From positions 1,922,001-1,986,000 of the forward strand of contig NZ_CP101458.1 of the NCBI RefSeq assembly GCF_024362525.1: DNA of 64,000 nucleotides, in the 5' to 3' direction. Positions 16,851 to 25,972 of this stretch are shown one piece after another. The stretch's first letter is position 1. Each line of letters opens with the position of its first letter. The position numbers were made by a program, and so were the translations under genes. This stretch comes from Natrononativus amylolyticus. Its GTDB lineage: Archaea > Halobacteriota > Halobacteria > Halobacteriales > Natrialbaceae. The notes beneath the pieces were generated by a model that saw nothing but the letters and a program-made list of their open reading frames with translations, did no database searches and was not told the DNA's origin.

Positions 16851-17888
16851 TCACTCGTCGCTGTCAGTTCGGAACACGAGTACGTTCTGATGGACCATCG
16901 ACGGGACGAACGAGAACGGGTAGCCGTAGACGTGGAGATCCTTCAGCGGGTCGTACCAGATCAGGTTCGCCGCCAGCGTTACGGGCGCACCGTCCTCGAG
17001 CGCCCGGGCCAACTCCGCCGAGAGGAACTCGTAGGACTGCTCCCGGTACATATCCCCGATGAAGACGACGACGTGGCCGCCGGGGACGACGGCGTCCGCG
17101 AACCGGTCGAACTTCTCGGCCATGTCCGCGAGCCACTCGGCTTTCGTCTGCGTGCGCTCGTTCTCGTCCGCCGCCGACTCGGCGTCGTCTCCCGCCTCGA
17201 AGGAGCCGAGTTTGCTCTCGCGCACCGCCCGCCTGTTTCGCGTCTGCTCGAGTTCGTCCATGTGCCAGTAGGGGACGTCGGTCAGCAGGAGGTCCGCCGA
17301 GTTCGCCGGCAACTCCTCGATCAGCTCCGCACAGTCGCCGTGGCGCATCTCCTGGCGGGCCAGCGGCGCCTCGCCGCGTGCGCGCCGTTCGGCGTTCTCG
17401 CGCTCGAGAACGGTCTCGTAGATCTCGATCCACCGCTCGGTTCGCTCGAACCCGATCGCCTCGCGGCGTCCGGTCCCCTCGTGTTCGCAGAAACTCGCGC
17501 CCAGCAGGGTGCCGCCGACGCCCGCGAACGGGTCGAGGACGGTGTCGCCGGCCTTGCTGAACCGTCCGATGAGGTCGGCACACAGCCGCGGCGGCTTCTG
17601 GCCGCCGTGTTCGCTCCGCAGGTCGTGCTGGACGTCCGGCGGATACCGGTCGGCGATCACGGACTTCGTGGCGAACTTCCACTCCCGACCCGTGAGGTCG
17701 TTGACCCGGTTTCGCTCGTCGTAGATCCCGCGTCCCTCGAGGTACGTCTGGTGGTCGGCGAGGTCGGTCGTATCGATCACCTCGCCGTCCTCGACCGGCA
17801 GCGACTCGTCTCGAGCGCGGTCGGCGTCGAACCCGCCGTCGTCGTCGGTGAACAGCCGGCTCTGTCGGTGTCGCTCGTCCTCGCCCAT
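16851..17888 (-). CDS. Orphan N4/N6-type DNA methyltransferase
   Basis: 345 residues. The AdoMet-binding motif I is DPFAGVGG at 119-126 and the catalytic motif IV is DVPYW at 204-208, so the motif order is I then IV. A typical motif X segment precedes motif I (HGGQKPPRLCADLIGRF). It would methylate the amino group of adenine or cytosine at a specific site. No restriction endonuclease or specificity subunit is adjacent, so it is likely an orphan modification enzyme; haloarchaea carry a conserved CTAG methylase (Zim), and this gene is a candidate for it, which I cannot confirm. Confidence 0.88.
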   Translation of the reverse strand: MGEDERHRQSRLFTDDDGGFDADRARDESLPVEDGEVIDTTDLADHQTYLEGRGIYDERNRVNDLTGREWKFATKSVIADRYPPDVQHDLRSEHGGQKPPRLCADLIGRFSKAGDTVLDPFAGVGGTLLGASFCEHEGTGRREAIGFERTERWIEIYETVLERENAERRARGEAPLARQEMRHGDCAELIEELPANSADLLLTDVPYWHMDELEQTRNRRAVRESKLGSFEAGDDAESAADENERTQTKAEWLADMAEKFDRFADAVVPGGHVVVFIGDMYREQSYEFLSAELARALEDGAPVTLAANLIWYDPLKDLHVYGYPFSFVPSMVHQNVLVFRTDSDE

Positions 17889-18015
17889 ACCTCGAGTCCT
17901 CGTCTGAATCGCTTAAAGACACGTGGATCGCCGATCGACTCGCCCGGCCACGGCCACCGGCCTCGCCTCCGCCGTCGGACCGGCACTTTTGTGTGCCGGG
18001 GGTGTACGGCGACTG

Positions 18016-18984
18016 ATGACTCCGGTCGGCGACCTCGCCACTCTTCTGGTCTCCACCGCGCTGCTCTGGGTGGGCGCTCGCGTCCTCGTGACGGGGGCCG
18101 CCCGCCTCGCCGGCGCGGCCGGCGTCTCGTCGCTCGTGATCGGACTGACCGTCGTCGCCTTCGGCACCTCCGCCCCGGAGTTCGCGGTCACGCTCGAGGC
18201 CGCCCTCGGCGGTCGGCCGGCCGTCTCCGTCGGCAACGTCGTCGGTTCGAACGTGTTCAACCTGGGGGTCATTCTCGGTGCCGTCGCCGTCATCCGCCCG
18301 TTTCGCGTCTCGGAATCGCTCGTTCGCAGGGACGCCGTCGCGATGGGCGCAGCGACCCTGATCGCGCTCGCGGCGCTGTGGAACCTGGCGGTTTCGACGC
18401 TCGAGGGTCTCGTACTCACCGGGCTGTTGCTCGCGTACGTCGGTGGCCTGTTCGTCGATGCCCGCCGCTCGAGCGGCGCTGATACCGGTACCGGCGAGCC
18501 CGCATCCGAGACGGAAACCGACGCCGGCGAGTTCTGCTCGGCCTCGTGGCTCGACGTTCTTCGAGTGCTGGTCGGCGTGGGCCTCGTCGTCGTGGGCGGC
18601 CATCTCCTGGTCGACTCCGCGACGACGCTTGCTCGCCGCGGCGGGCTTTCGGAGTGGACGATCGGCGTCACCATCGTCGCCGCTGGAACGTCGCTTCCCG
18701 AACTCGCGACCTCGCTCGTCGCCGCCCGTCGCGGCGAGGTCGCCATCGCCGCGGGCAACGTGATCGGCTCGAACGTGTTCAATCTCCTCGGCGTCCTCGG
18801 TGTAGCCGCGCTGGTCCACCCGCTCGCCGTTGGTTCGGAGGCGATCGCCGGATTCGCGTGGCTCGTCGTCCTGACAGCGGTTACGGCGGTTCTCCTCGCG
18901 ACGGGCCGCCGACTGACGCGACTCGAGGGCGGGGCACTGATCGGACTCGTGGCGGTTTACTGGGTGACGAGCGTGGTCGTCTGA
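18016..18984 (+). CDS. Ca2+/cation antiporter (CaCA family, YrbG-like)
   Basis: 322 residues from ATG 18016; longer in-frame starts would overlap the upstream promoter region. The two inverted halves each carry an alpha-repeat: VAFGTSAPEFAVTLEA then NVVGSNVFNLGVILG in the first half, and AAGTSLPELATSLVA then NVIGSNVFNLLGVLG in the second. These G-T-S-x-P-E motifs bind the exchanged ions. It has about ten hydrophobic segments. The likely reaction is Ca2+ efflux coupled to Na+ or H+ influx. It is divergent from the methyltransferase gene. Confidence 0.94.
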   Translation: MTPVGDLATLLVSTALLWVGARVLVTGAARLAGAAGVSSLVIGLTVVAFGTSAPEFAVTLEAALGGRPAVSVGNVVGSNVFNLGVILGAVAVIRPFRVSESLVRRDAVAMGAATLIALAALWNLAVSTLEGLVLTGLLLAYVGGLFVDARRSSGADTGTGEPASETETDAGEFCSASWLDVLRVLVGVGLVVVGGHLLVDSATTLARRGGLSEWTIGVTIVAAGTSLPELATSLVAARRGEVAIAAGNVIGSNVFNLLGVLGVAALVHPLAVGSEAIAGFAWLVVLTAVTAVLLATGRRLTRLEGGALIGLVAVYWVTSVVV

Positions 18985-19074
18985 GCGGGCGGAACCGGTT
19001 GCCTGTGCGGCCGGCGGGTGTCGGTAACACGGATGTTAGCGGATCGCTTTACGTGTGCGTCGTGTAGAGGGGGT

Positions 19075-20079
19075 ATGAACATGCTCGTCGACGGCGAGTG
19101 GCGAACCGACGCGGACGAGTACGCCGACGACGACGGCTCGTTCCAGCGCCAGGAGACCACCTTTCGAGAGCGGGTCCGCGACGACCCCGGCGCCGAGTTC
19201 CAGCCCGAAGCGGGTCGGTACCACCTGTACGTCTCCTTCGCCTGCCCGTGGGCTCACCGAACCCTCCTGACGCGGTCGCTGAAGGGACTCGAGGACGCGA
19301 TCGGCGTCTCCGTGGTCGATCCCTACCGCGACGAGGACGGCTGGCAGTTCACCCCCGAGAAGGACGGCTGCACCCGCGACCGCGTCCACGGGGTCGACTA
19401 CCTCCGCGAGCTCTACGTTCGGGCGGACCCGGCGGTCACCGGTCGCGTGACGGTGCCCGTCCTCTGGGACACCCGGGAGGACACCATCGTCAACAACGAG
19501 TCCCGGGAGATCATGCGGATGCTCGACACCGGGTTCGAAGAGGTCGCCGGGCGGGACGTCGATCTCTACCCCGAGGGCTACCGGGAGGAGGTCGACCGAA
19601 TCCTCGACGAGATCTACGAGCCGATCAACAACGGCGTCTACCGGGCGGGGTTCGCCACCGAGCAGGCGCCCTACGACGAGGCGGTCGACGACCTCTTCTC
19701 GGCGCTCGAGCGCTGGAACGACGTCCTGGCCGACCGGCGCTACCTCGCGGGCGACCGGCTCACCGAGGCGGATCTCGCGATGTTCACCACGCTCGTGCGG
19801 TTCGACAGCGTCTACCACACCCACTTCATGTGCAACCGAAAGCTGATCCGCGAGTACGACAACCTGTGGCCGCACCTGCGCGACCTCTACCAGACGCCCG
19901 GCGTCGCCCGGACGGTGAACATGGACCACATCAAGGAACACTACTACACGACCCACCCGAGCGTCAACCCCCACCGGATCGTCGCCCGCGGACCAGACCT
20001 CGACTTCGAAGCGCCACACGGTCGCGACGAGCTTCCGGGCGACCGACCGGCGGCCCTCGCCGCCGCGAACGACGACTGA
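19075..20079 (+). CDS. Xi-class glutathione S-transferase family protein (glutathionyl-hydroquinone reductase-like)
   Basis: 334 residues from ATG 19075 (a second ATG at 19081 is equally spaced from the TATA-like GCTTTACGTG at 19046-19055). The N-terminal thioredoxin-fold half contains the Xi-class active site FACPWAHRTLL with its catalytic cysteine and VPVLWDTREDTIVNNES. The C-terminal all-helical half ends in the characteristic NLWPHLRDLYQTPG and IKEHYY segments. Family members reductively remove glutathione from hydroquinones; haloarchaea lack glutathione, so the thiol is likely gamma-glutamylcysteine. The protein ends with a haloarchaeal acidic tail. Confidence 0.93.
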   Translation: MNMLVDGEWRTDADEYADDDGSFQRQETTFRERVRDDPGAEFQPEAGRYHLYVSFACPWAHRTLLTRSLKGLEDAIGVSVVDPYRDEDGWQFTPEKDGCTRDRVHGVDYLRELYVRADPAVTGRVTVPVLWDTREDTIVNNESREIMRMLDTGFEEVAGRDVDLYPEGYREEVDRILDEIYEPINNGVYRAGFATEQAPYDEAVDDLFSALERWNDVLADRRYLAGDRLTEADLAMFTTLVRFDSVYHTHFMCNRKLIREYDNLWPHLRDLYQTPGVARTVNMDHIKEHYYTTHPSVNPHRIVARGPDLDFEAPHGRDELPGDRPAALAAANDD

Positions 20080-20281
20080 CGGTCGCGAGGCCGGAGCCGC
20101 AGGAGAGGCCGCGAAATCGCAACCGGCGGACGCGAGCGACGAGTTCGGAGAGCAATACCGGATTACGACGTTCGCCAGCGGGTAACCGCCGTCGACTCCG
20201 GGGCAGTCGAGGGTTTCGCCGAGGAACCGGCGAGAACGACGCTGTCGGTTTATCCGGGCGGAGACCGAGCGCTCGAGCGAG

Positions 20282-21862
20282 ATGACGCGCTTCGACGGGA
20301 CGGGCGGGGGGCTCACGGACTCGAGCAGGCGGGCGGTTCTCAGGGCGACGGCGAGCGTCGGCGCGGGGGCGCTCTGGCTCGCCGGACCCAGCGGCCGCGG
20401 TCGAGCCCAGGAACCGTCCGAGTACGGCATCGCGGAGGCCCGCGAGACCGCCTACTGGTACGCCAGGTACAACGTCGAGAGCGTGCTGTGGAGCGGTGCC
20501 GGCGTCGAATACCCCCCGGGAGCCGAGCGAGCGTCGTTTCCCGACCTCGTGGACGGGCTCCGCGAGGGCGCGGAACTCGATCGCCCGCCGATCGGCGGGC
20601 TGACGTCGATCACGATCGCGCCCGACGCGACGGGCGAGCCGCTGTACGGCACCCGACCGACGTTCGAGCCGCGGCCGGTCGCGCCGACGCTGGTCTGGGA
20701 GTGGTCGTGGGATCACCGGCTCGAGCCCGAGGGAGTCGCCTGGGCCGTTCGCGCCTCCTTGCTGCTCGCTCGGTCGCTGCGGGCGTTCGGCGCGCCCGAA
20801 CGGGAAAGCGAGGCCGAGGCGGCGTTTCTGGGGGCGCTGTACGAGCTGGCGAGCTGGTGGGGGCTCGCGTACGCGTTCGGCCCCGACGGCGTCCTCCGAA
20901 ACCTCGCGGAGGAGAACGACGACCGGCTCTCGCTGGTCGGTGAGTACTACCCCGAAACCGACGAGCGCGTCGCCGCGGAGGCGCCGGAGCCGCGGGCGTA
21001 CGCGGCGACGCTCTGGACGCTCTCCGACGCCGCGACAGCGGGGAGCCCGGAGTTCGACCGCGAGGCGACCGCGACCCTCGCCTCGGCGACCGCCCGAACG
21101 ATCGTCGAGGAGTTCGACGCCCCGACCGTCGTCGACCGGGGGGGAGTCGGGGCGCTCGGAACGGTGCTCGCCGCACTCGCGGCGTACGCCGCCGCCACCG
21201 AGGGAAACGACGCGTTCGCGGCTGCGGACGACGCGCTCGAGGAGGTCGCGGACCTCGCCGCGGCGCTCGTCGACGCCGTCGCAGAGCGCACCGACGACGG
21301 CCGGGTCGAGACGCAGGAGGCGGAACACCGGGCGGCGGTTCAGGCAGCGGTCGGCCAGGGGCTCGAGCGGGCCAGCAGGGCGCTGGGAACCGACGCCGAC
21401 GTCGCCGAAGACGTCCTCGCGGTGCTGTTCGAGGAGTACTGGAACGACGACCTCGGAACGTTCGAGGACGGTCGCCGCGAGATGACCCTCGCTCTCACGA
21501 CGCGCGATGCGGGGGACATCGTCGGCGGGCTGACCGCCGCCGGAGCGTTCGAGGCACTGTCCGGAACTGTCGAGGAGGTCGCACCGCGGTTCGTCGAGGA
21601 GACGATCACCGGATCGCGGCTCCAGCGGGCCCAGCGGTGGCACGCCGCCGAAGTCGGCGGGGAGCGCTGGATACCGCTGGCGGAGGAATCCGGCGGCACC
21701 TACGGCCAGGCGCCGGTGTTCTACGAGGCGGTCACGTACGACAGGGAGTACGAGGACTGGACCGTGACGGACAGATCGTTTCGACCCGCGTCGGGGCTGT
21801 ACGCGGCCTGTCAGCTCGACCGGTTCGCCCGGGCGGACGGCGCACCGTTCGAAACCGACTGA
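20282..21862 (+). CDS. Tat-exported alpha-helical protein of unknown function
   Basis: 526 residues. The N-terminus carries a Tat signal (SSRRAVLRATASVG, hydrophobic core, then a likely cleavage near GRAQ at residue 41). The mature part is rich in alanine and glutamate with repeated helical segments such as AAYAAATEGNDAFAAADDAL and ends FRPASGLYAACQLDRFAR. The pattern of paired helices and buried tryptophans recalls alpha/alpha-barrel (six-hairpin) enzymes, but no catalytic motif is recognised, so no function is given. It stands alone, 200 bp after the GST gene. Confidence 0.8.
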   Translation: MTRFDGTGGGLTDSSRRAVLRATASVGAGALWLAGPSGRGRAQEPSEYGIAEARETAYWYARYNVESVLWSGAGVEYPPGAERASFPDLVDGLREGAELDRPPIGGLTSITIAPDATGEPLYGTRPTFEPRPVAPTLVWEWSWDHRLEPEGVAWAVRASLLLARSLRAFGAPERESEAEAAFLGALYELASWWGLAYAFGPDGVLRNLAEENDDRLSLVGEYYPETDERVAAEAPEPRAYAATLWTLSDAATAGSPEFDREATATLASATARTIVEEFDAPTVVDRGGVGALGTVLAALAAYAAATEGNDAFAAADDALEEVADLAAALVDAVAERTDDGRVETQEAEHRAAVQAAVGQGLERASRALGTDADVAEDVLAVLFEEYWNDDLGTFEDGRREMTLALTTRDAGDIVGGLTAAGAFEALSGTVEEVAPRFVEETITGSRLQRAQRWHAAEVGGERWIPLAEESGGTYGQAPVFYEAVTYDREYEDWTVTDRSFRPASGLYAACQLDRFARADGAPFETD

Positions 21863-21892
21863 ACGAACGGCGAAGCGGCTGCGGTCACGACG

Positions 21893-22693
21893 TCACGGCG
21901 ACTCGAGGCCCGTGCGGCCGTCCCCGTCCTCTCCGAGGACGCGCTCCGCGTCGTCCCGCGGGCGGTAGCCGAGCGCGAGCATCGTCTCGGTCAGCGAGAG
22001 GAAGCGCTCCGCGTTGGCCGAGATGCCGTGAGCGGTGAGGCAAGTTTCGGGGAGCGTCGCCTCGACACAGCGCGCGAGCAGCCGCCGGCAGTCGTCGGGG
22101 CTGAGCCACATCGCGCGGGCGTAGCGCTCGCCGGGGCCGTCGCGCTCGGCGCACGTCTCCCGGAGGTCGTCCCGCGAGAGCAACCACCCGATCCGGAGGG
22201 AGATCACCTCGAGGCCGTGTCTGCTGGCGTAGTAGTCGCCCATCGCCTCGCCGAGGACCTTCGAGACGCCGTAGTAGCTGTCGGGGTCGGGCGAATCGTC
22301 GGGTCTGGTGACCGTCGGCTGACCGACCGTCGACTCCGGTCTGGTCGGGGACGTCACGTTCCCCATGTTCACCGCGTGGTTCGAACTCGCGAAGATCACC
22401 CGCTCGAGGTCGTTTCGAACCGCCGCCTCGTAGGCGTTGTAGACGCCGGTGACGTTCGGGTCCTCGAGGTCGTCCCATTCGGCCTCCGGCGAGGGATTCG
22501 CCGCGAGGTGGAGCAGGACGTCCTGGCCCTCGAGGGCGTCGACGAACGCCTCGCGGTCGGCGATCTCGAGGACCGTCGTGTCGAGGTCCCCGTGCTCGCT
22601 GTGTGAAAACAGGGTGAGGTCGTGCTCGGAGAGCGCTTCGATCGCCTCTCGACCGACGTTGCCGGAGGCACCGGTGATCGCCACGCGTGTCAT
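21893..22693 (-). CDS. NAD-dependent epimerase/dehydratase (extended SDR, Azf/uronate dehydrogenase-like)
   Basis: 266 residues. The nucleotide-binding motif is GASGNVG near the N-terminus, the active-site pair is YYGVSK near residue 160, and ASSNHAVNMG lies before it. These blocks, plus LRIGWLL and ARAMWLSPDDC, closely match a haloarchaeal subgroup that includes NAD-dependent glucose-6-phosphate dehydrogenase (Azf) and uronate dehydrogenases. The substrate is therefore probably a phosphorylated or acidic sugar, which is inference. It is convergent with the 526-residue Tat protein gene. Confidence 0.88.
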   Translation of the reverse strand: MTRVAITGASGNVGREAIEALSEHDLTLFSHSEHGDLDTTVLEIADREAFVDALEGQDVLLHLAANPSPEAEWDDLEDPNVTGVYNAYEAAVRNDLERVIFASSNHAVNMGNVTSPTRPESTVGQPTVTRPDDSPDPDSYYGVSKVLGEAMGDYYASRHGLEVISLRIGWLLSRDDLRETCAERDGPGERYARAMWLSPDDCRRLLARCVEATLPETCLTAHGISANAERFLSLTETMLALGYRPRDDAERVLGEDGDGRTGLESP

Positions 22694-22762
22694 ACCGGCT
22701 CGACCACGCCCGCGGACAAAGAACCGGTGCCGGGATCTGACGGCTCGTGTGCGGGCCGGCGC

Positions 22763-24022
22763 TCACTCGGGGTTCGGAACCGGCAGCGACCGGTGGCGCC
22801 GGGGTGGCACGAGGTAGTTCGCCCGCCGGCGAACCGTCACGTACTGGCGGATGCCGCTGTTGGCCCGTGGCACCGGGAGGTCGGAGCCGGTCATCGCCGT
22901 CCGCGTCGCCACGAAGTCGGCGATCGAGCGCTGGTGGGAGAGGAAGTGGACGCCCGCCTCGCCGTCGTCGGTCGAGTTGAAGTCCCGTCGGAGGATGATC
23001 GGCTCGCCGTCCTCGCGGGCGGCCTTCTGGGCGTGGCCGACGACCCCCCTGGTGCGGGCGTCCTCCTCGACGGTGTCCTGACAGTCGTCGAGCCCGCTCG
23101 AGTCGCCCATGTTGTGTCCGGCCTCCTCGACGCGGTCTTCGTCCGCGTGGACCGGACAGAACATCTTGCTCACGCGCTGGTCGCGGCTGTCCTGTTCGTA
23201 CCACTGCTCCAGGTGGAGTCGAATGTGCGAGAGCTGCGTCGTCGTCCCGCCCTCGAAGGGCCCCTCCGCGATGGTGACGCGATCCTCGTCGGCCTGGTTC
23301 TTGCGGAAGCCGGACTTGAACCCCATAAACAGCGGCGCGTCGTCGGGTACGGGCTCCGTCTCCGGAATCCCCCGGACGTCCTCCTGGTTTTCCGCCGGCA
23401 GCCCCTCACCGACGAATCCCGTCCGCCGGTCGGCCACCTCGAAGAGCCCCTCGAGGGTGCCCCCGACCGGACGCCCGTTGAGTTCCTCGAGCTCCCCTCG
23501 CAGCGCCTCCTCGGCGCTCAGCACCACCGACGCGTGGTTGCTGGCGAGGTGGATCAGCCCGTCGTAGGCGTCGAGTTCGGGGTCCTCGTGGGGCGTGAGC
23601 GCCTCGGGTTCGGGCAGCGCCGCGGCGTCCGGTAGCTCCCCCTCGAAGCGGTCGAAGTACGCCGGTCCGTAGCCGACGGTGAAGGCGAGTCCGTCGCTGC
23701 CGCGCTCGTAGGCCCGCTCGAGCGTCTCGAAGCCGTCCTCGAGCCGGCCGCGCTCGTCGTCGGTCGGCTCGTCGCCCTGGTACTCGAGGTGTAACAACAC
23801 GTTGTGTTCGGGCGCCAGGGCGTTGCCGTGCTCGTCTTCGAGCACGTGGTCGTTCCAGGCGTGCTGGCGTTCGGGGAGATCGGCCGGATCGACGTCGGAC
23901 CGGGGGAGGTCGAGATCACCGTTTCCCTCGCGCTCGAGACAGGCGGCGAGCGCGCTCGCGCCGCCGATCGCCACGGCGCTGCGGACGAAGCTCCGTCTGG
24001 AGACGCCGCGCGAGGGGGACAC
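22763..24022 (-). CDS. Tat-exported DyP-type heme peroxidase-like protein
   Basis: 419 residues from the GTG at 24022, which places a Tat signal at the start (SRRSFVRSAVAIGG) with a lipobox-like ALAAC, so the product may be a Tat lipoprotein. The DyP-peroxidase C-terminal signature is present: GHAQKAAREDGEPIILRRDF, then GVHFLSHQRSIADF and the segment up to VPRANSGIRQY. The histidine in GHAQKA is the likely proximal heme ligand. DyP enzymes oxidise dyes and phenols with H2O2. The GxxDG motif is not in its usual form (GFKSG), so activity may be altered. The gene is the last in a short minus-strand pair with the SDR gene. Confidence 0.8.
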   Translation of the reverse strand: MSPSRGVSRRSFVRSAVAIGGASALAACLEREGNGDLDLPRSDVDPADLPERQHAWNDHVLEDEHGNALAPEHNVLLHLEYQGDEPTDDERGRLEDGFETLERAYERGSDGLAFTVGYGPAYFDRFEGELPDAAALPEPEALTPHEDPELDAYDGLIHLASNHASVVLSAEEALRGELEELNGRPVGGTLEGLFEVADRRTGFVGEGLPAENQEDVRGIPETEPVPDDAPLFMGFKSGFRKNQADEDRVTIAEGPFEGGTTTQLSHIRLHLEQWYEQDSRDQRVSKMFCPVHADEDRVEEAGHNMGDSSGLDDCQDTVEEDARTRGVVGHAQKAAREDGEPIILRRDFNSTDDGEAGVHFLSHQRSIADFVATRTAMTGSDLPVPRANSGIRQYVTVRRRANYLVPPRRHRSLPVPNPE

Positions 24023-24133
24023 GGTTCTCACTCCGGTTGCATCGGTAATGGGGTTTTGGGGGTCGATCGCTCGCCGGTGCCGACGGTGACGACACCGACA
24101 CACGCTTTGTCCTCGAGTGCGTCAGTGTGTAGC

Positions 24134-24580
24134 ATGCACCAGGTCGAGTCGTTCGAGGAGATCGATGCGCCACCCGAGGTCGTCTGGGAGGTGCTCCTCG
24201 AGTTCGACACGTACCCCGAGTGGAACCCGTTCGTTCGGTCGATCGAGGGGGTTCCGATCAGGGGCGAGCGCCTCGAGATCAGGATCGAGCCGCCGGGCGC
24301 TCGCGGAATGACGTTCAGACCGGAGGTCGTCGTCGCCGAGGAGAACCGCCGGCTGGCCTGGCTCGGCCGGCTCGTCGTGCCGTTCGCGTTCGACGGCTAC
24401 CACGAGTTCCGCCTCGAGCCGATCGGGGACGGCGATCGCACTCGGCTGCTCCAGCGCGAAACCTTCCGGGGCGCCCTCGTCCCCGTCCTGCTCGACAGGG
24501 ACCGCATCCGGCGCGGGTTCGAAGCGATGAACGGCGCCGTCAGAGAGCGCGCCGAGGCCAGAGTGGACGCGACGGTCTGA
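24134..24580 (+). CDS. SRPBCC family protein (polyketide cyclase/START-like)
   Basis: 148 residues forming a single helix-grip fold. Typical family blocks are the N-terminal SFEEIDAPPEVVWEVLLEF, the tripeptide-rich DTYPEWNPFVRSIEG, and the C-terminal amphipathic helix with RRGFEAMNGAVRERAEA. Such proteins bind hydrophobic ligands in a deep cavity; no ligand is predictable. It is divergent from the DyP-like gene and convergent with the HAD gene. Confidence 0.88.
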   Translation: MHQVESFEEIDAPPEVVWEVLLEFDTYPEWNPFVRSIEGVPIRGERLEIRIEPPGARGMTFRPEVVVAEENRRLAWLGRLVVPFAFDGYHEFRLEPIGDGDRTRLLQRETFRGALVPVLLDRDRIRRGFEAMNGAVRERAEARVDATV

Positions 24581-24611
24581 CGTCCCCATCGAAGCCGGCG
24601 GGGGCCGGCGC

Positions 24612-25265
24612 TTACAGTTCTCCCAGTTCGCCGAGCGTCTCGATCTCGTAGTCGGGCTCGACGTCGTAGCGGCCGAGGTCGTAGCCGTCGCGGTGGTCCC
24701 GGCGGATGAACGCCGAGTCGATGCCGAGCGCGTCGGCGACGGCGACGTCGACCCAGCTGTCCCCGACGTACAGCGGCTCCGTCGCGCCCATCTCGTCGAT
24801 CGTCCGCTCGAGGTAGTGCGGCGCCGGCTTCTTCCGTTCGATCCCCTCGAGCGTGGGCTCTCGGCCGTACCACGGGTCGAAGCCCTCGAGGTCGAAGTGG
24901 TCGACGATGTTCTCGATCGTCTCGTGCTGATTGTTGCTCACGATCGCCCGCGGTCGGGAGAGCGACTCGAGCGTCGAAACGTCGTCGTACAGCGTCTTTC
25001 GCCCCTCCCGGAGCTCCGTGAGCTGGGCGTCGATCGCGGCCCGCTCGCGGGCCGCCCAGAGCGTCTCCACGTCGACGCCGTGTTCGTTCGCGAGACCGCG
25101 CAGCGAGGAGACGTCCGGACGCATCAGCGTCTCGATGTGGTCGTCGGTCGGCGTCGAGACGCCGACTTCGTCGTAGGCCGCGCGCATCGCCCGGCGGAGG
25201 GCTTCGTGGCGCGTCGGCGTCGTCAGTACGCCGTCGTTGTCGAAGACGACTGCGTCGTAGCGCAT
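24612..25265 (-). CDS. HAD family hydrolase (phosphatase-like)
   Basis: The ATG at 25265 (MRYDAVVFDNDGVLT) gives 217 residues; longer in-frame starts lack support. Motif I is FDNDGVLTT, with the nucleophilic and acid/base aspartates in DxD; motif II is the VSNNQ segment, motif III the lysine in RKKPAPHYLERT, and motif IV GDSWVDVAVADALG. A helical cap follows motif I. The most likely role is a small phosphomonoester phosphatase, substrate unknown. It faces the DUF6735-like gene across a 176-bp divergent promoter. Confidence 0.93.
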   Translation of the reverse strand: MRYDAVVFDNDGVLTTPTRHEALRRAMRAAYDEVGVSTPTDDHIETLMRPDVSSLRGLANEHGVDVETLWAARERAAIDAQLTELREGRKTLYDDVSTLESLSRPRAIVSNNQHETIENIVDHFDLEGFDPWYGREPTLEGIERKKPAPHYLERTIDEMGATEPLYVGDSWVDVAVADALGIDSAFIRRDHRDGYDLGRYDVEPDYEIETLGELGEL

Positions 25266-25441
25266 TCGGCCGATGGTACGGCCGGGAGGGGTTTCGACCT
25301 TGCGCTTTCGGCGATCCGTCGGCGAACACGCGTACGTACGTTCAAGTACGAACCCGCGGCGAACCCCGGTGATGTCTCCACGTCGAAGCCGCCGTCGGGT
25401 CCGCTCGAGCGTCGACCACCACACCCCCTCACGAGCGACCG

Positions 25442-25966
25442 ATGGGGCATAGAGCGCTCGTCGCCTACCGGCGCCCGGACGGGCGGTACGACCTGCGGTA
25501 CAGCCACTGGGGGGCGGATCGCTTCGCCCTGGCGTGGCGTCTCACCGCGTCGACGCCGCTGGCCAGCGGCGCGGTCGAACCGGATCTGATGGCGGACGGC
25601 GTCTCCCCCGGGGCGCTTCTCGCGGAGCACCTCGACCCGCGGACGTACGAGGCGCTCTACCTCGTCTCCGGCGGCTTCGACGTCACGACGTACCTCGTCG
25701 CCTCTCTCGAGCTCCACACCGCGATCGACGACGCTCGGCGACGGCCCCGCGGCGTCATCGTCGAGGTCACCCCCGGAACCCCCGAGCGAGAGCTGCGGAA
25801 CTGGCTGCGCGTGACGACGGACGTCCTGGCCGACGTCGTCGACGCCGGGGCGCTCTCGAGGGAAACCGCGAGGGCGTACCTCGAGAACCGCGTTCGGGAC
25901 GAGCTGAACGGCTACTGCTACACGTACGAACCACCGGGCCGGCGAGACGACGAGCGCCGACGATGA
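25442..25966 (+). CDS. DUF6735-like haloarchaeal protein
   Basis: 174 residues with a conserved N-terminus MGHRALVAYRRPDGRYDLRY followed in sequence by SHWGADR. Central segments LDPRTYEALYLVSGGFDV and a C-terminal LNGYCYTYEPPG are also typical of a haloarchaeal family that I recall as DUF6735. No catalytic motif is visible. It ends a few bases before the end of the convergent MutS-like gene. Confidence 0.75.
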   Translation: MGHRALVAYRRPDGRYDLRYSHWGADRFALAWRLTASTPLASGAVEPDLMADGVSPGALLAEHLDPRTYEALYLVSGGFDVTTYLVASLELHTAIDDARRRPRGVIVEVTPGTPERELRNWLRVTTDVLADVVDAGALSRETARAYLENRVRDELNGYCYTYEPPGRRDDERRR

Positions 25967-25972
25967 GAGTGC

